This document shows positions 17,519 through 26,019 of a stretch of DNA of 64,000 nt, one piece after another. How positions within the stretch are numbered: the first letter of the stretch is position 1; each line of letters starts with the position of its first letter. The notes under the pieces are model-generated. The model searched no databases. It was not told the origin of the DNA and saw nothing but the letters and a program-made list of their open reading frames with translations. This DNA comes from JBBDMX01 sp040878035 (GTDB taxonomy: Bacteria; Planctomycetota; Phycisphaerae; Phycisphaerales; Phycisphaeraceae). Location of the stretch: contig JBBDMX010000101.1 in the NCBI GenBank assembly GCA_040878035.1, positions 62,001-126,000 of the forward strand. Direction: 5' to 3'. A program made the translations under genes and the position numbers.

Positions 17519-18364
17519 ATGAAAATGCTGCCTGTTCAATTCGAGGGCCTGAACATTCGGCGTGTCTATGACGAGGCGTCCGAGACGTGGTTCTTCTCGG
17601 TGGTGGACATCATCCAGGTGCTGACGCAGCAGCCCGATTTTCAGGCGGCGAGAAACTACTGGAAGGTGCTCAAGAACCGCCTGCGCAAGGAAGGGAGCGA
17701 AGTGGTTACAAACTGTAACCGGTTGAAGCTGCCCGCGGAGGACGGGAAAATGCGGTTCACCGACGTCGCCAGCCCCCAGACCCTCCTGCGTCTGGTCCAG
17801 AGCGTCCCCAGCCCCAAGGCCGAGCCGATCAAGCTCTGGCTCGCCAAGGTCGGCCACGAGCGGATGCAGGAACTGGCCGACCCCGCCCGCGCCCTCGACC
17901 GCGCCCGCGAGACCTGGCGGAAGCACGGCCGCAGCGACAAATGGATCCAGCAGCGGATGACCGGGCAGGAGACCCGCAACAAGCTCACCGATTACTGGGC
18001 CACCCACGACATCAAGCAGGGCGCCGAATACGCCATTCTCACCAACATCATCCATCAGGAATGGTCGGACCTATCCGTGCAGGATCACAAGGCCCTCAAG
18101 GACCTTAAGACGCAGAACCTGCGCGACCACATGAGTGAGGCCGAACTGATCTTCACCGCCCTGGCCGAACTGTCCACGCGACAGATCGCTGAAAAAGATG
18201 ACGCCACCGGCATGGCGGAAAATCAGGTCGCCGCCAGGACCGGCGGGAACATTGCCAGGAAGGCCCGCGTCGAACTCGAAGGCATCACCGGCCAAAGCGT
18301 CGTCACGGGCCAGAACTTCCTGCCGCCAAGCAAAGTCAGGAAGCTCAAAGGGCCGGACCAATGA
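17519..18364 (+). CDS. BRO-N/DinD-like protein
   Basis: A 281-residue chromosomal relative of phage antirepressors and DNA-damage-inducible protein D. The N-terminal BRO-N domain contains IRRVYDEASETWFFSVVDII and the strongly conserved VVTNCNRLKLPAEDGKMRFTD, then RLVQSVPSPKAEPIKLWLAK. The C-terminal half has DKWIQQRMTGQETRNKLTD, EYAILTNIIHQEWS and the GGNIARKARVELEGITGQSVV tail typical of this group. BRO-N binds DNA in phage proteins; the function of the chromosomal type is unsettled. It lacks phage neighbours here. Base composition matches the surroundings. Confidence 0.85.
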   Translation: MKMLPVQFEGLNIRRVYDEASETWFFSVVDIIQVLTQQPDFQAARNYWKVLKNRLRKEGSEVVTNCNRLKLPAEDGKMRFTDVASPQTLLRLVQSVPSPKAEPIKLWLAKVGHERMQELADPARALDRARETWRKHGRSDKWIQQRMTGQETRNKLTDYWATHDIKQGAEYAILTNIIHQEWSDLSVQDHKALKDLKTQNLRDHMSEAELIFTALAELSTRQIAEKDDATGMAENQVAARTGGNIARKARVELEGITGQSVVTGQNFLPPSKVRKLKGPDQ

Positions 18365-18680
18365 GCAAAACGGCGAATCGCTGATCCCCCTGACTCGCCC
18401 CGCCCGCCAAAGGAGCACTCAACCACTCACGACACTCCTGAGCCAGAATGTCGTCCTCGAATCGAGTCAGATCGCTCGACTGCCTCTGTCCCAGTTTGCC
18501 CAAAAGGTCGCCAAGGATCGGAGCGGCTACATGAGTCTGGTGGGTGGTAAGGCGTGGTCCTTTGAGCAAGGCCAGACCAGGTATTTCCTGCGCGGCAACA
18601 TCGTGATTCCTCCCAACGACCGCCAGGACATCTGGAGCGGCACGTTGACGTTGCCGCGCGTCGAAATCCCCATTGACTAA
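18365..18680 (+). other. unclear frame after the BRO-like gene, possible remnant
   Basis: A frame runs open through this stretch to a stop at 18678, but it has no start codon after the BRO stop until an internal ATG at 18530, and no ribosome-binding site. The last 49 residues (SLVGGKAWSFEQGQTRYF...) look protein-like, with alternating hydrophobic residues. It could be the tail of a degraded gene or non-coding. No family is recognised. Confidence 0.3.
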
Positions 18681-18728
18681 CGGACACGAGGCTTGCATCC
18701 CCCGCGATCGCCGCTAGGCTAGTTCACC

Positions 18729-19721
18729 ATGCGCATTCTCGTCACCGGCGGCGCCGGATATATCGGTTCTCACGCGGTCAAGCTGCTCACCGAAGCGGGC
18801 CATTACGTGCTCGTGGTGGACAATCTTCATCGCGGACATCGCGCCGCGGTGCCTAAATCCGTGCCGTTCGAGGAGCTGGACCTGCGGCAGACCGAGGCCC
18901 TGGCCGGCGCCATGACGTACCACAAGATCGAGTGCGTCATGCACTTTGCCGCGCTGGCGTACGTCGGCGAATCGGTCACCCAGCCACTGACCTATTACGA
19001 CAACAACACCTGGGGCACCATCAGCCTGTTGGGCGCGATGGACCAGGCCCGCGTGCGGCGGCTGGTGTTCAGCTCCACCTGCGCGACCTACGGCGAGCCG
19101 CAGCAGATGCCCATTACCGAGGACATGCCGCAGAATCCGATCAATCCTTACGGGCGATCGAAGCTGATGGTCGAGCACGTGCTCAAGGACTACGCGGCGG
19201 CGAACAAGGATTTCGCCTTCGCGGCCCTGCGTTACTTCAATGTCGCCGGTTCGGCCTCGGACGGTTCGATCGGAGAAGATCACGCGCCCGAGACGCACAT
19301 CATCCCCGTGCTGCTCAATGCCGCGCTGGGTCAGGTGCCCGAGGTGACGATCTTTGGCGATGACTACCCGACGCCGGATGGCACGTGCGTCCGCGACTAC
19401 ATTCACGTCGAAGATCTGGTCGGCGCGCACATGCTGGTGATGCAGCAACTGGCGGCGGGCGATGGGCGGTTCTACAACCTGGGCATCGGCCGGGGCTACA
19501 GCGTCAAGGAACTGGTCGAAGCGGCGCGGCGGGTGACGGGGTTGACGATCAATGTGAAGATCGGTCCGCGCCGCGCCGGCGATCCGCCGCAGCTTTACGC
19601 CAATGCGGACAAAATCCGCAAGGAGCTGGGCTGGGAAGCCAAGCACACGGACCTGGAGCGGGTGATCGAAACGGCATGGCGATGGTTCCGCAACCACCCG
19701 CAGGGGTATGCCGAGCCTTAA
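18729..19721 (+). CDS. galE: UDP-glucose 4-epimerase
   Basis: A 330-residue short-chain dehydrogenase/reductase-fold epimerase that interconverts UDP-glucose and UDP-galactose for polysaccharide synthesis. TGGAGYIGSH (residues 6-15) binds NAD; Y141-GRSK145 is the catalytic YxxxK, preceded by FSSTCATYG; ALRYFNVAGS and the C-terminal GPRRAGDPPQLYAN are GalE-specific. Length is normal. A TAGGCT box lies 8 bases before the ATG, with no Shine-Dalgarno sequence. A hairpin repeat follows directly. Confidence 0.94.
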   Translation: MRILVTGGAGYIGSHAVKLLTEAGHYVLVVDNLHRGHRAAVPKSVPFEELDLRQTEALAGAMTYHKIECVMHFAALAYVGESVTQPLTYYDNNTWGTISLLGAMDQARVRRLVFSSTCATYGEPQQMPITEDMPQNPINPYGRSKLMVEHVLKDYAAANKDFAFAALRYFNVAGSASDGSIGEDHAPETHIIPVLLNAALGQVPEVTIFGDDYPTPDGTCVRDYIHVEDLVGAHMLVMQQLAAGDGRFYNLGIGRGYSVKELVEAARRVTGLTINVKIGPRRAGDPPQLYANADKIRKELGWEAKHTDLERVIETAWRWFRNHPQGYAEP

Positions 19722-19731
19722 AGGGGGAAAC

Positions 19732-19830
19732 GCAGAAAAACAGAAAATGCAGAAAGGGCAGAAAATCGAAAGGGGGGCGTGTTTGTCTGTATCCGATTTT
19801 CTGCCTTTTCTGCTTTTCTGATTTTTCTGC
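19732..19830. repeat. word-repeat hairpin, CAGAAAA family
   Basis: The left arm is a run of degenerate GCAGAAAA words (19732-19770) and the right arm its reverse complement (19794-19830, words TTTTCTGC). The arms match over about 37 bases with few mismatches. It fills the gap between convergent galE and a small membrane protein gene. Confidence 0.85.
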
Positions 19831-19836
19831 TTTTCC

Positions 19837-20028
19837 TCAACCAATCCAGTGCCAAACCATCATCGCCAGCATGATCGCCAGACAGATGCCCACGCCGGCG
19901 ATGATGATCCAGGCGATGACCTTGTAGGCGCGGCCCTTGGGCGGGCGCCATTCCTGAATGTCCGGAACGCTGCCGGGCTGATGCACGACCTCGCCCAGCG
20001 ATCCCTGCTCGGTGTGGTCGGTTTCCAT
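19837..20028 (-). CDS. small C-terminally anchored membrane protein
   Basis: A 63-residue protein: a polar N-terminal half (METDHTEQGSLGEVV) followed by PPKGRAYK and one transmembrane helix (about 40-60, IAWIIIAGVGICLAIMLAMM). Start 20028 is preceded by GGAGGTG at good spacing, which decides against the two upstream ATG/GTG options. It lies downstream of mreD on the same strand. No known family recognised; a link to the Mre complex is only positional. Confidence 0.6.
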   Translation of the reverse strand: METDHTEQGSLGEVVHQPGSVPDIQEWRPPKGRAYKVIAWIIIAGVGICLAIMLAMMVWHWIG

Positions 20029-20102
20029 GGGCACCTCCATTACTTGCAGTGCTGACGTCTGACTGGTCACTGCTGGATTCTATGCGTCTTGCAGCGCCCC
20101 AT

Positions 20103-20151
20103 CCCAGCCGCGGGAGCGGCTGGGCTTTCGTTCCTCATTCCTCATTCTTCG
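20103..20151. repeat. hairpin plus single arm of GAACGAA word family
   Basis: CCCAGCCGC-GGGA-GCGGCTGGG (20103-20124) is a perfect 9-bp stem. Directly after it comes a right-arm-type run of TTCGTTCCTCATTCCTCATT words (20127-20151) ending six bases before the mreD stop codon. No left arm is present. Confidence 0.7.
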
Positions 20152-20156
20152 TTGCT

Positions 20157-20762
20157 CTACGGATTCCGCCGCGGGGGATGGAGGCCCGGAACTGTGGAAA
20201 TGTTGAAGCCCCACAACTGCCGTGACTTGATCAGCATCCAGCCCACGGGCATAGCCAGGGCGCAGGTGTAGAGCAAGCGGAAGAATCGGCTCAGCAGTTC
20301 GTCGGCGGGGTGCCAGTCGCGCACCGGCGACCCGGCGAGCCACGGGAGGCCGGGGATGTTCCAGCCGCGCACCGTGACGACTCCGACGACCGCCAGATGA
20401 ATGAACAGGCCGACACCAAAGACGATGAAGATCATGCTGATGGTCGAGTCACGAAAGACCAGGCCGCGAAGCTGGAGGCAGACGTAAGCGCCCACGAGGA
20501 ATCCCAGAGCCGACGGGCCGAGGATCGCCAGATCGCCGGTGGCGCCGGTCTGGGGCCAGAACGTGGTCAGATCGACCAGCAGGCCCAGGATCAGTGCCGC
20601 CCAAACAAGCTTCATGGGCGCCGCCCACAGCCCGATGAAGACCAGCAGAATCAGCAGCAGGCTGGGCGTGATGTCGTGGCTCTGCACGTACCACAGCGTG
20701 GTCAGGCCCGTTTGCAGGGCGAGGAAGACGCCGGTGAAGAGGATGAAGGTAAGCCAACGCAT
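20157..20762 (-). CDS. mreD: rod shape-determining membrane protein
   Basis: A 201-residue integral membrane protein with five to six hydrophobic helices, in the order mreB-mreC-mreD, which is the basis of the name since MreD sequences are divergent. SHDITPSLLLILLVFIGLWA and ALILGLLVDLTTFWPQTGATGDLAILGPSAL resemble the conserved MreD core. It is a component of the elongasome at the inner membrane. A hairpin repeat of 150 bases separates it from mreC. Confidence 0.82.
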   Translation of the reverse strand: MRWLTFILFTGVFLALQTGLTTLWYVQSHDITPSLLLILLVFIGLWAAPMKLVWAALILGLLVDLTTFWPQTGATGDLAILGPSALGFLVGAYVCLQLRGLVFRDSTISMIFIVFGVGLFIHLAVVGVVTVRGWNIPGLPWLAGSPVRDWHPADELLSRFFRLLYTCALAMPVGWMLIKSRQLWGFNISTVPGLHPPRRNP

Positions 20763-20773
20763 GGGAGGGAGTT

Positions 20774-20923
20774 AAGTGGAAAGTGGAGGGTGGAGAGTGG
20801 AGCTAAGGGACGCGGGCGTTTGGGTTCATGTGGCACGTGACAAGACGCTTGGCGGACTCAGTGTCGGCTTGTGTTTTTCATGTCATGCTTTCTCACTTTC
20901 CACTCTCTACTCTCCACTTCCCC
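20774..20923. repeat. word-repeat hairpin, GGAAAGT family, enclosing an ACGCTTGGCGGACTCAG module
   Basis: Left arm of AAGTGGAAAGTGGAGGGTGG words (20774-20802); right arm CTTTCCACTCTCTACTCTCC (from 20896). A copy of the AGACGCTTGGCGGACTCAGTG module sits in the loop (about 20838-20870). The right arm ends at the mreC stop codon. Confidence 0.8.
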
Positions 20924-20924
20924 C

Positions 20925-21776
20925 TCATTCCTGTCGCGCCAGCACCACCACCCGGCCCAGATTGGGAAGCGGCCCGATCGGCTGCACGATCACGCGATTG
21001 AACTGGAGCGGATCGTCGGGCAGTGGTGTCAGCGCAGTGACCTTGCCTACCACCAGGCCCGAGGCGACGCGCGGCCAGTGCGAGTCGTCAAGGTGTGCGA
21101 GGTATTCCATGGCTACCGGGTCGTCCTTCTTGGTCTGCACGGTGAATCGTTGGCCGCTGTCCTCGGCGGTCATGGTCAGCACGAGTTCCCGCGCCAGGCG
21201 CTGCGGAGTGCTGGGCAGAAAGCGAACATCGAGCTGACTGCCCGGCGAGGAGATGAGCTCAACGGTCGCGGCGGCGGGACCCGCGTCGGTGATCCGGCCG
21301 ACCAGGCTGAACACCGACTCGTCGGTGACGATCATGCCCTTGTCGACGCCCTGCAAGGTGCCGACGTTGAGCTGAAGCGTGTGATGTCGTGCCTGGGCGG
21401 CATAGGCGGTGACGTCCGCGGGCACCAGCCGGTAGCCCGCCAGGCGCTGCGGGTCGTAGGCCATGTCCTGGTAGCGTGCCAGTTGCTCCTGCGTGCGGCG
21501 CAGCTCGATGAGCAGCCAGGCGTTGTAGCCCAGTTGCTGGTCGTAATTGCGCTGGAGGGCCGAGGCGGCGCCGCGATTGACCGGTAACGGCGCGGGCGCG
21601 CGGAGTGAATCCGAGGCCCATTTGAGCGGCGCGCTGACCCAGCCAACCACCGCGGCGACGATCCCGCGCGGCCAGGCCGACACGCGCGCCTCGGCGGTGT
21701 CCGGTAGCAGTGAACTGACCAACAGCGCCATGATCAACAGTGCCAGAATCCGTCGCTGGGTAAATAGCCTGCTCAT
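20925..21776 (-). CDS. mreC: rod shape-determining protein MreC
   Basis: A 283-residue bitopic protein. A transmembrane helix (about residues 8-26) is followed by a coiled-coil stretch (NYDQQLGYNAWLLIELRRTQEQLARYQ) and a periplasmic beta domain with LNVGTLQGVDKGMIVTDESVFSLVGRITDAGP, the characteristic MreC block. It scaffolds PBP2/RodA to MreB filaments. ATG at 21776 preferred over an in-frame TTG two codons upstream. A frameshifted small gene on the other strand separates it from mreB. Confidence 0.9.
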   Translation of the reverse strand: MSRLFTQRRILALLIMALLVSSLLPDTAEARVSAWPRGIVAAVVGWVSAPLKWASDSLRAPAPLPVNRGAASALQRNYDQQLGYNAWLLIELRRTQEQLARYQDMAYDPQRLAGYRLVPADVTAYAAQARHHTLQLNVGTLQGVDKGMIVTDESVFSLVGRITDAGPAAATVELISSPGSQLDVRFLPSTPQRLARELVLTMTAEDSGQRFTVQTKKDDPVAMEYLAHLDDSHWPRVASGLVVGKVTALTPLPDDPLQFNRVIVQPIGPLPNLGRVVVLARQE

Positions 21777-21840
21777 GGACAAGCCTAACGGCGAAGAAGA
21801 CTGCTAGACGACAAGAAGGCCCAAGCGACATAATTCAGGC

Positions 21841-22075
21841 ATGACGGTCCAACAACTCAAGGATGTCATGCATGCCCAGCCGTTCAGGCCATTTACCTTT
21901 CATATGGGGTATGGCCGCACGTTTCTGGTTAAGCATCCAGACTTCCCTTACGCGCGCACCGTCGGGACGCGCCATTATTGTTTTCAACGATGATGACAGC
22001 TTTCATGTTCTGGACTTGATGCTGGTCAGGGAATTGGTAGTTCATTCGTCCGGCAATTCCAGCGCCGCAGCCTAA
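21841..22075 (+). pseudogene. small conserved protein broken by a one-base insertion
   Basis: The ATG at 21841 starts MTVQQLKDVMHAQPFRPFTF, the usual opening of a small (about 70-residue) protein frequent in planctomycetes and verrucomicrobia, but the frame stops early. Dropping one C from the CCC at 21945-21947 restores it: HPDF then LTRAPSGRAIIVFNDDDSF and HVLDLMLVREL, the normal C-terminal part. It lies on the plus strand between mreC and mreB. Either a real pseudogene or a sequencing error. Function of the family is unknown. Confidence 0.75.
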
Positions 22076-22094
22076 AGTAGACTCCTTGAGACTA

Positions 22095-22117
22095 GAGGCT
22101 AAGCCGCAAGCGGCTTT
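22095..22117. repeat. AAGCCGCAAGCGGCTT palindrome
   Basis: GAGGCTAAGCCGCAAGCGGC lies two bases from the mreB stop codon. Near-identical copies occur at 23699 and, in longer inverted form, at 54248-54325 and 59771. Confidence 0.75.
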
Positions 22118-22118
22118 C

Positions 22119-23180
22119 TCACATCGCGTCCATGTCGCTTTCCATTGTCTGCTTCCACTCCTCGAGGTGTTCGAGGTAGGTGGCGGTGCCGCGGGCGACG
22201 CAGGTGAGCGGGTCGTCGGCGATGCGGACATCCAGGCCCGTGGCGTTGGCGATGACGCGGTCGATGGCGCGCAACAGCGCCCCGCCGCCCGCCAGGCAGA
22301 TGCCGTTCTCCACCAAGTCGGCCGACAACTCCGGCTCGGCGCGTTCCAGCGTGCGCGTCACCGTCTCGATGATCGCGCTGAGCGGCTCCAGCAGCGTCTC
22401 ACGGACTTCCTCGCTGGTAATGACGGTCTTGCGCGGCAGGCCGGAGATCATGTCCCGCCCACGCACCTCCATGGTCAGTTCCTTCTCCAAGGGCGCCGCC
22501 GAGCCGATCTCGATCTTAATGCGCTCGGAGGTCTGCTCGCCGATCATCAGGTTGTAGGCCTTCTTCATGTGATTGACGATGGCCTCGTCGAAGTCGTCGC
22601 CGGCGACGCGGACGCTTTCACACTGGGCGATGTCCGCCAGGGACATGATGGCGACCTCGGTGGTGCCGCCGCCGATGTCCACGATCATAGAGGCGGTGGG
22701 TTCGACCACGGGCAATCCCGCGCCGATGGCAGCGGCCATGGGCTCCTCGACCAGGTACACGCGGCGGGCGCCGGCGCGTTCGGCCGAGTCGAGCACGGCG
22801 CGCTTTTCCACGGCCGTAATGCCGCTGGGCACGGCGATGACCACCCGCGGACGGATGAAGGGCCGATTGCCCGCCACCTTGCGGATGAAATACGACAGCA
22901 TCGCCTCGGTGATTTTGAAGTCGCTGATCACGCCGTCCTTGAGCGGGCGGATGGCGGTGATGCTGCCGGGCGTCTTGCCCAGCATTTCCTTGGCGACCCA
23001 GCCCACGGCATAGCCGCCGTCGCGCATGGGGATCACCTGGTCGGTGCCCTTCTTGACGGCGACCACGCTGGGCTCATTGAGCACGATGCCCTCGCCGCGC
23101 ACACACACTAGGGTGTTGCACGTGCCCAGGTCGATGCCCATGTCCACGCTGAACCAGCTTAAAATGTTGTCGAGAATCAA
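22119..23180 (-). CDS. mreB: rod shape-determining actin homologue MreB
   Basis: A 353-residue actin-fold ATPase that forms membrane-bound filaments guiding lateral wall synthesis. MGIDLGTCNTLVCVRGEGIV is the phosphate-1 motif, GIVLNEPSVVAV follows as in all MreB proteins, and MIVDIGGGTTEVAIMSL and ICLAGGGALLRAI are the phosphate-2 and adenosine motifs. The start must be a TTG at 23180 to include the normal N-terminal amphipathic segment ILDNILSWFSVD; the next ATG would remove it. First gene of the mreBCD cluster, all on the minus strand. Confidence 0.95.
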   Translation of the reverse strand: MILDNILSWFSVDMGIDLGTCNTLVCVRGEGIVLNEPSVVAVKKGTDQVIPMRDGGYAVGWVAKEMLGKTPGSITAIRPLKDGVISDFKITEAMLSYFIRKVAGNRPFIRPRVVIAVPSGITAVEKRAVLDSAERAGARRVYLVEEPMAAAIGAGLPVVEPTASMIVDIGGGTTEVAIMSLADIAQCESVRVAGDDFDEAIVNHMKKAYNLMIGEQTSERIKIEIGSAAPLEKELTMEVRGRDMISGLPRKTVITSEEVRETLLEPLSAIIETVTRTLERAEPELSADLVENGICLAGGGALLRAIDRVIANATGLDVRIADDPLTCVARGTATYLEHLEEWKQTMESDMDAM

Positions 23181-23459
23181 GGTCGGCCGGCCCCTTTACG
23201 CCGCTGCTCGGGGTGCCACTGCTGCGGCGGGTTAGATGGTACCCGATCCACAGGCCACCCGCATGGAGTGGTTATCGGCCGTGTAAGGGTTAGGACAAGA
23301 AAAATGGGTTGCCCATCTGGACTGCGGCGGCCTGGATGCCGCTTTGGCCGGGACAACGTCAAGCGCCGGCTCTGCCGCAAGCTACAGCGGTGTCGAAGCC
23401 ACCACAGTCCAAAGAAGCGGCCGCCCGCGCCGTATCCGGGGGGAGCTTGGGCAACAGGG

Positions 23460-23660
23460 CTAACGTGGCGACGTTGTCGATTGCGGAATCACGTTGAAGG
23501 GGTTGCCTTGGCCGGTCAGTTGGTTGCCCTTGATCGCCAGGTAGACAATACCCGCCACGATCACCAGGGCAGCGATCAGCGCCAGCACGGTGTAGACGTT
23601 GCTGCTGCCGGAGGTCTGCGTGGAGCGGGACGATCCGGGGGTTCCAAACTGGCTCATCAC
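23460..23660 (-). CDS. small single-pass membrane protein
   Basis: A 66-residue protein with a Ser/Thr-rich N-terminus (GTPGSSRSTQTSGSSN), one transmembrane helix (about 23-45, YTVLALIAALVIVAGIVYLAI) and a polar tail. No family recognised. It lies between mreB and the coiled-coil gene on the same strand. ATG 23660 or 23657. Confidence 0.55.
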   Translation of the reverse strand: MMSQFGTPGSSRSTQTSGSSNVYTVLALIAALVIVAGIVYLAIKGNQLTGQGNPFNVIPQSTTSPR

Positions 23661-23698
23661 GATACTCCCGTTAGGGCGGATTACTGATCGGAGGAACG

Positions 23699-23721
23699 GA
23701 GGCTAAGCCGCAGGCGGCTTG
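23699..23721. repeat. AAGCCGCAGGCGGCTT palindrome
   Basis: GAGGCTAAGCCGCAGGCGGC is the second copy of the palindrome seen after mreB, differing by one base; it separates two minus-strand genes. Confidence 0.7.
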
Positions 23722-23752
23722 AATCGCACCGCCACGGCAGCGGAACGCAATG

Positions 23753-24604
23753 TCAGAGCGGCGCGGTCATGACCAGGTCGCCTTCCTGGATAGCGCCCTG
23801 GGGCAGTTCGACCACCCCGGCCGAGGCACGCTCATCCACGCTCTGGATGATCAGGTTGCCCATGAACTTGCCGTCACGCGAAATCAGGAATTTCATGCGC
23901 GGCAGCACGCGGTCGGCGCGGCCGACGCTGATCTGCACAAAGGTCTTGCCGCTCACGTCCTGCACGCGGGTGATCTTGCCTTCGATGCGCACATCCGGCA
24001 GGGGTGAGGTGGTTTCCTGCGCCCCGGCGCCCCCTTGGGCCACCAGCCCCTCGAGGCGGGCGATTTCCTCCTGCGACATCGCAAGTTGCTCTTTCATGTA
24101 GCGCACCTGGTTTTCCAGGGCTTTCACCGTGCTGTCCAGTTCGTCGTTACGGTTGCGCACCTGGATGGCGTCGGTCTGGGCCTTGACCAGGTCGTCGCGC
24201 TTCTGCTTGAGTTCCGCCAGCGTGGCGTCGAGGATCTGCACGTTCTGCTGCATCGCGACCTTCACGCCCGTCAGGTCGGCGCTGAGCGCGGCAAACTCGC
24301 GGTTCTTGGCGTCAAGCGCCTGCTGCAACCCGGCGGTGTCGCCGACCTGCTTGTTGAGCGCGGAGGTGAGGCCCTCGAGTTCAGCGTTGAGATCCGCCAG
24401 TGTCTTGGCCTTTTCCGCCGACGCTGCCGCCAGGTCTCCCTGGAGAATGTGGTTGGTCTTCTGCGCGCCGCTCAACTCCTCCTTCAGGCTCACCGCCTGC
24501 TCACGGAAGTTCTCCGTGTTGGCGACGAACACCACCGTCATGGCGACAAACGCGATGGACAGGACCGTCACGAGCACGACAAAGACTTTGGTGAGAACGC
24601 TCAA
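23753..24604 (-). CDS. membrane-anchored coiled-coil protein
   Basis: A 283-residue protein with an N-terminal transmembrane helix (about 5-28, VFVVLVTVLSIAFVAMTVVFV), a long heptad-patterned coiled coil (about 30-190) and a C-terminal beta domain (IEGKITRVQDVSGKTFVQISVGRADRV, MGNLIIQSVDERASAGVV). The layout resembles MreC, and it lies beside mreB, so a role in envelope organisation is plausible but unproven. The start is TTG at 24604, supported by an AAAGGAGG six bases upstream; there is no nearby ATG. I do not recognise a named family. Confidence 0.7.
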   Translation of the reverse strand: MSVLTKVFVVLVTVLSIAFVAMTVVFVANTENFREQAVSLKEELSGAQKTNHILQGDLAAASAEKAKTLADLNAELEGLTSALNKQVGDTAGLQQALDAKNREFAALSADLTGVKVAMQQNVQILDATLAELKQKRDDLVKAQTDAIQVRNRNDELDSTVKALENQVRYMKEQLAMSQEEIARLEGLVAQGGAGAQETTSPLPDVRIEGKITRVQDVSGKTFVQISVGRADRVLPRMKFLISRDGKFMGNLIIQSVDERASAGVVELPQGAIQEGDLVMTAPL

Positions 24605-24732
24605 GGCGGCCTCCTTTGGCAGGGAGTGGGGTCAGGGCTGGCGAACAATTGCCGCACCCTGGTCAGCGGGCTAGGGCTGAGCTTGCCGCATTATGACTTG
24701 CCGTTGGAAAGCTTGTCAAGGCGGGGCGGGGC

Positions 24733-24947
24733 GGATTTCTGGTTTCCAATTACTGATTTCTGATTTGGGGGCGCTGGCAGTGACTATTACGGACCTGAAT
24801 TGACAAATCAGAAAAGGCGTCTGAAAGACCGGATTGAACCACCAAGACACCAGGAATACATGGGGAGATCAGGCTCTTCTTGGTGTCCTTGGTGTCCTGG
24901 TGGTCTAACCAAAGTTCCCCGAACTGCAAATCAGAAACTGGAAATTG
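24733..24947. repeat. nested word-repeat hairpins, ATTTCTG outside and ACCAAGACACC inside
   Basis: Outer arms: TTTCTGGTTTCCAATTACTG (from 24737) and CAAATCAGAAACTGGAAATT (from 24926). Inner arms: ACCACCAAGACACCAGGA (24838-24855) and CCTTGGTGTCCTGGTGGT (ending 24904). The HEAT-lipoprotein stop codon (24931-24933) lies within the right outer arm. The preceding 24605-24732 holds nothing recognisable. Confidence 0.85.
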
Positions 24948-26019
24948 CCTTAAGCAACGCCGCGGCCGCCGATAGTCGCACCTGCTCCTGGGGGTCGTCA
25001 AGCATGGCCACCAGCGCCTTGGCGGCCCGGACATCACGGAAGGACCCCAGCGTCAATGCCGCCTGCGAACGCACGGCCGTCACCTGATGCCGCCCGGCAT
25101 CCAGGGCGATGGGCAGACCCTGGTCGTAGCCGATCCGTGCCAAAGCCTCGGCAGCGACCAACTGAAGCTCAACGGGCGGCTTGTCGAGCAGGCCGCCGAT
25201 GGCGTTCTCGTACTTGCGGTCCTCCAGTTGGCCCAGCATCTGCACCGCCATGACGCGGACCTCGTCGAACTGGGAGAACACGCCGGCACGGATGGCGTCG
25301 AGCACGCTCATGTCGCCGAGTTTGGCGATGGCCTCGGCCACCTGAAGGCGCACGATCGCCTCGCGGACGCCGCTGACGCGGGGCATGGGCGTGCGAGCCT
25401 CGTCCTTGAGCATGGGGATGGCGCTGGGGTCGCCGATCAGGCCCAGGATCAAGGCGGCGTTGCCGCGAGTGGCGGGGTCCTGGCTGACGAGCATTTGCGC
25501 CAAGGGGGTCAGGTCGGCCTTCTGGCCGCTGGCGCGCAGGGCGAACATGGCGGCGGCGCGCACGGAAGCCGACGGGTCATCCAGCCGGCGCCGCGCCGCC
25601 GGCGCCAGGTCCGCCAGCTTCAACCGACCCATGGTGACCAGCGCCGCAAAACGCACCGGCGCCGCCGGATCGTCCAGCGCCCGCTGCACCATCGGCGTGG
25701 CGCGATTGGGTAGATAGCGGGCCGTCTCCATCGCGTTGGCACGCAAGTACGCATCTTCGCTCTGGCTCGACGCCACCACCTGCTTGATCGCCAAGTCGCG
25801 CGCTTCGCGCATGATCTGCGGATAGGGGCGCGGATCGGTATTGGCGTCGTTCTTCCCGGTCGCCGCAGCGGCGTTGGCCCCGCCTGCGCCGTTGGTTCGC
25901 GACGGCGCCTGGCAGCCCGGGAGCAGTGCCGACAGCACGACCGCAAGGGTAAGGGCCATGCTCACTGAACCCCCGGAAGTGAGCATGCCTCGATCCGACC
26001 AGATGTATTGCTTTTTCAT
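24931..26019 (-). CDS. HEAT-repeat lipoprotein
   Basis: A 362-residue probable lipoprotein: signal segment with lipobox LLPG-C (near residue 36), a Gly/Ala/Asn linker, then about seven HEAT/PBS-like helical repeats, for example RANAMETARYLPNRATPMVQ and VRFAALVTMGRLKLADLAP. Such repeats are protein-binding scaffolds. The ATG at 26019 overlaps the lnt stop as ATGA, so the two genes are translationally coupled; Lnt could N-acylate this very product. The last codons lie within a repeat arm. Confidence 0.78.
   Translation of the reverse strand: MKKQYIWSDRGMLTSGGSVSMALTLAVVLSALLPGCQAPSRTNGAGGANAAAATGKNDANTDPRPYPQIMREARDLAIKQVVASSQSEDAYLRANAMETARYLPNRATPMVQRALDDPAAPVRFAALVTMGRLKLADLAPAARRRLDDPSASVRAAAMFALRASGQKADLTPLAQMLVSQDPATRGNAALILGLIGDPSAIPMLKDEARTPMPRVSGVREAIVRLQVAEAIAKLGDMSVLDAIRAGVFSQFDEVRVMAVQMLGQLEDRKYENAIGGLLDKPPVELQLVAAEALARIGYDQGLPIALDAGRHQVTAVRSQAALTLGSFRDVRAAKALVAMLDDPQEQVRLSAAAALLKAISSF

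Noticed and set aside
17519..18364. Prophage remnant suggested by the BRO/antirepressor-like gene
   Set aside because: No integrase, structural or lysis gene is nearby, base composition is native, and chromosomal DinD-like copies are common.
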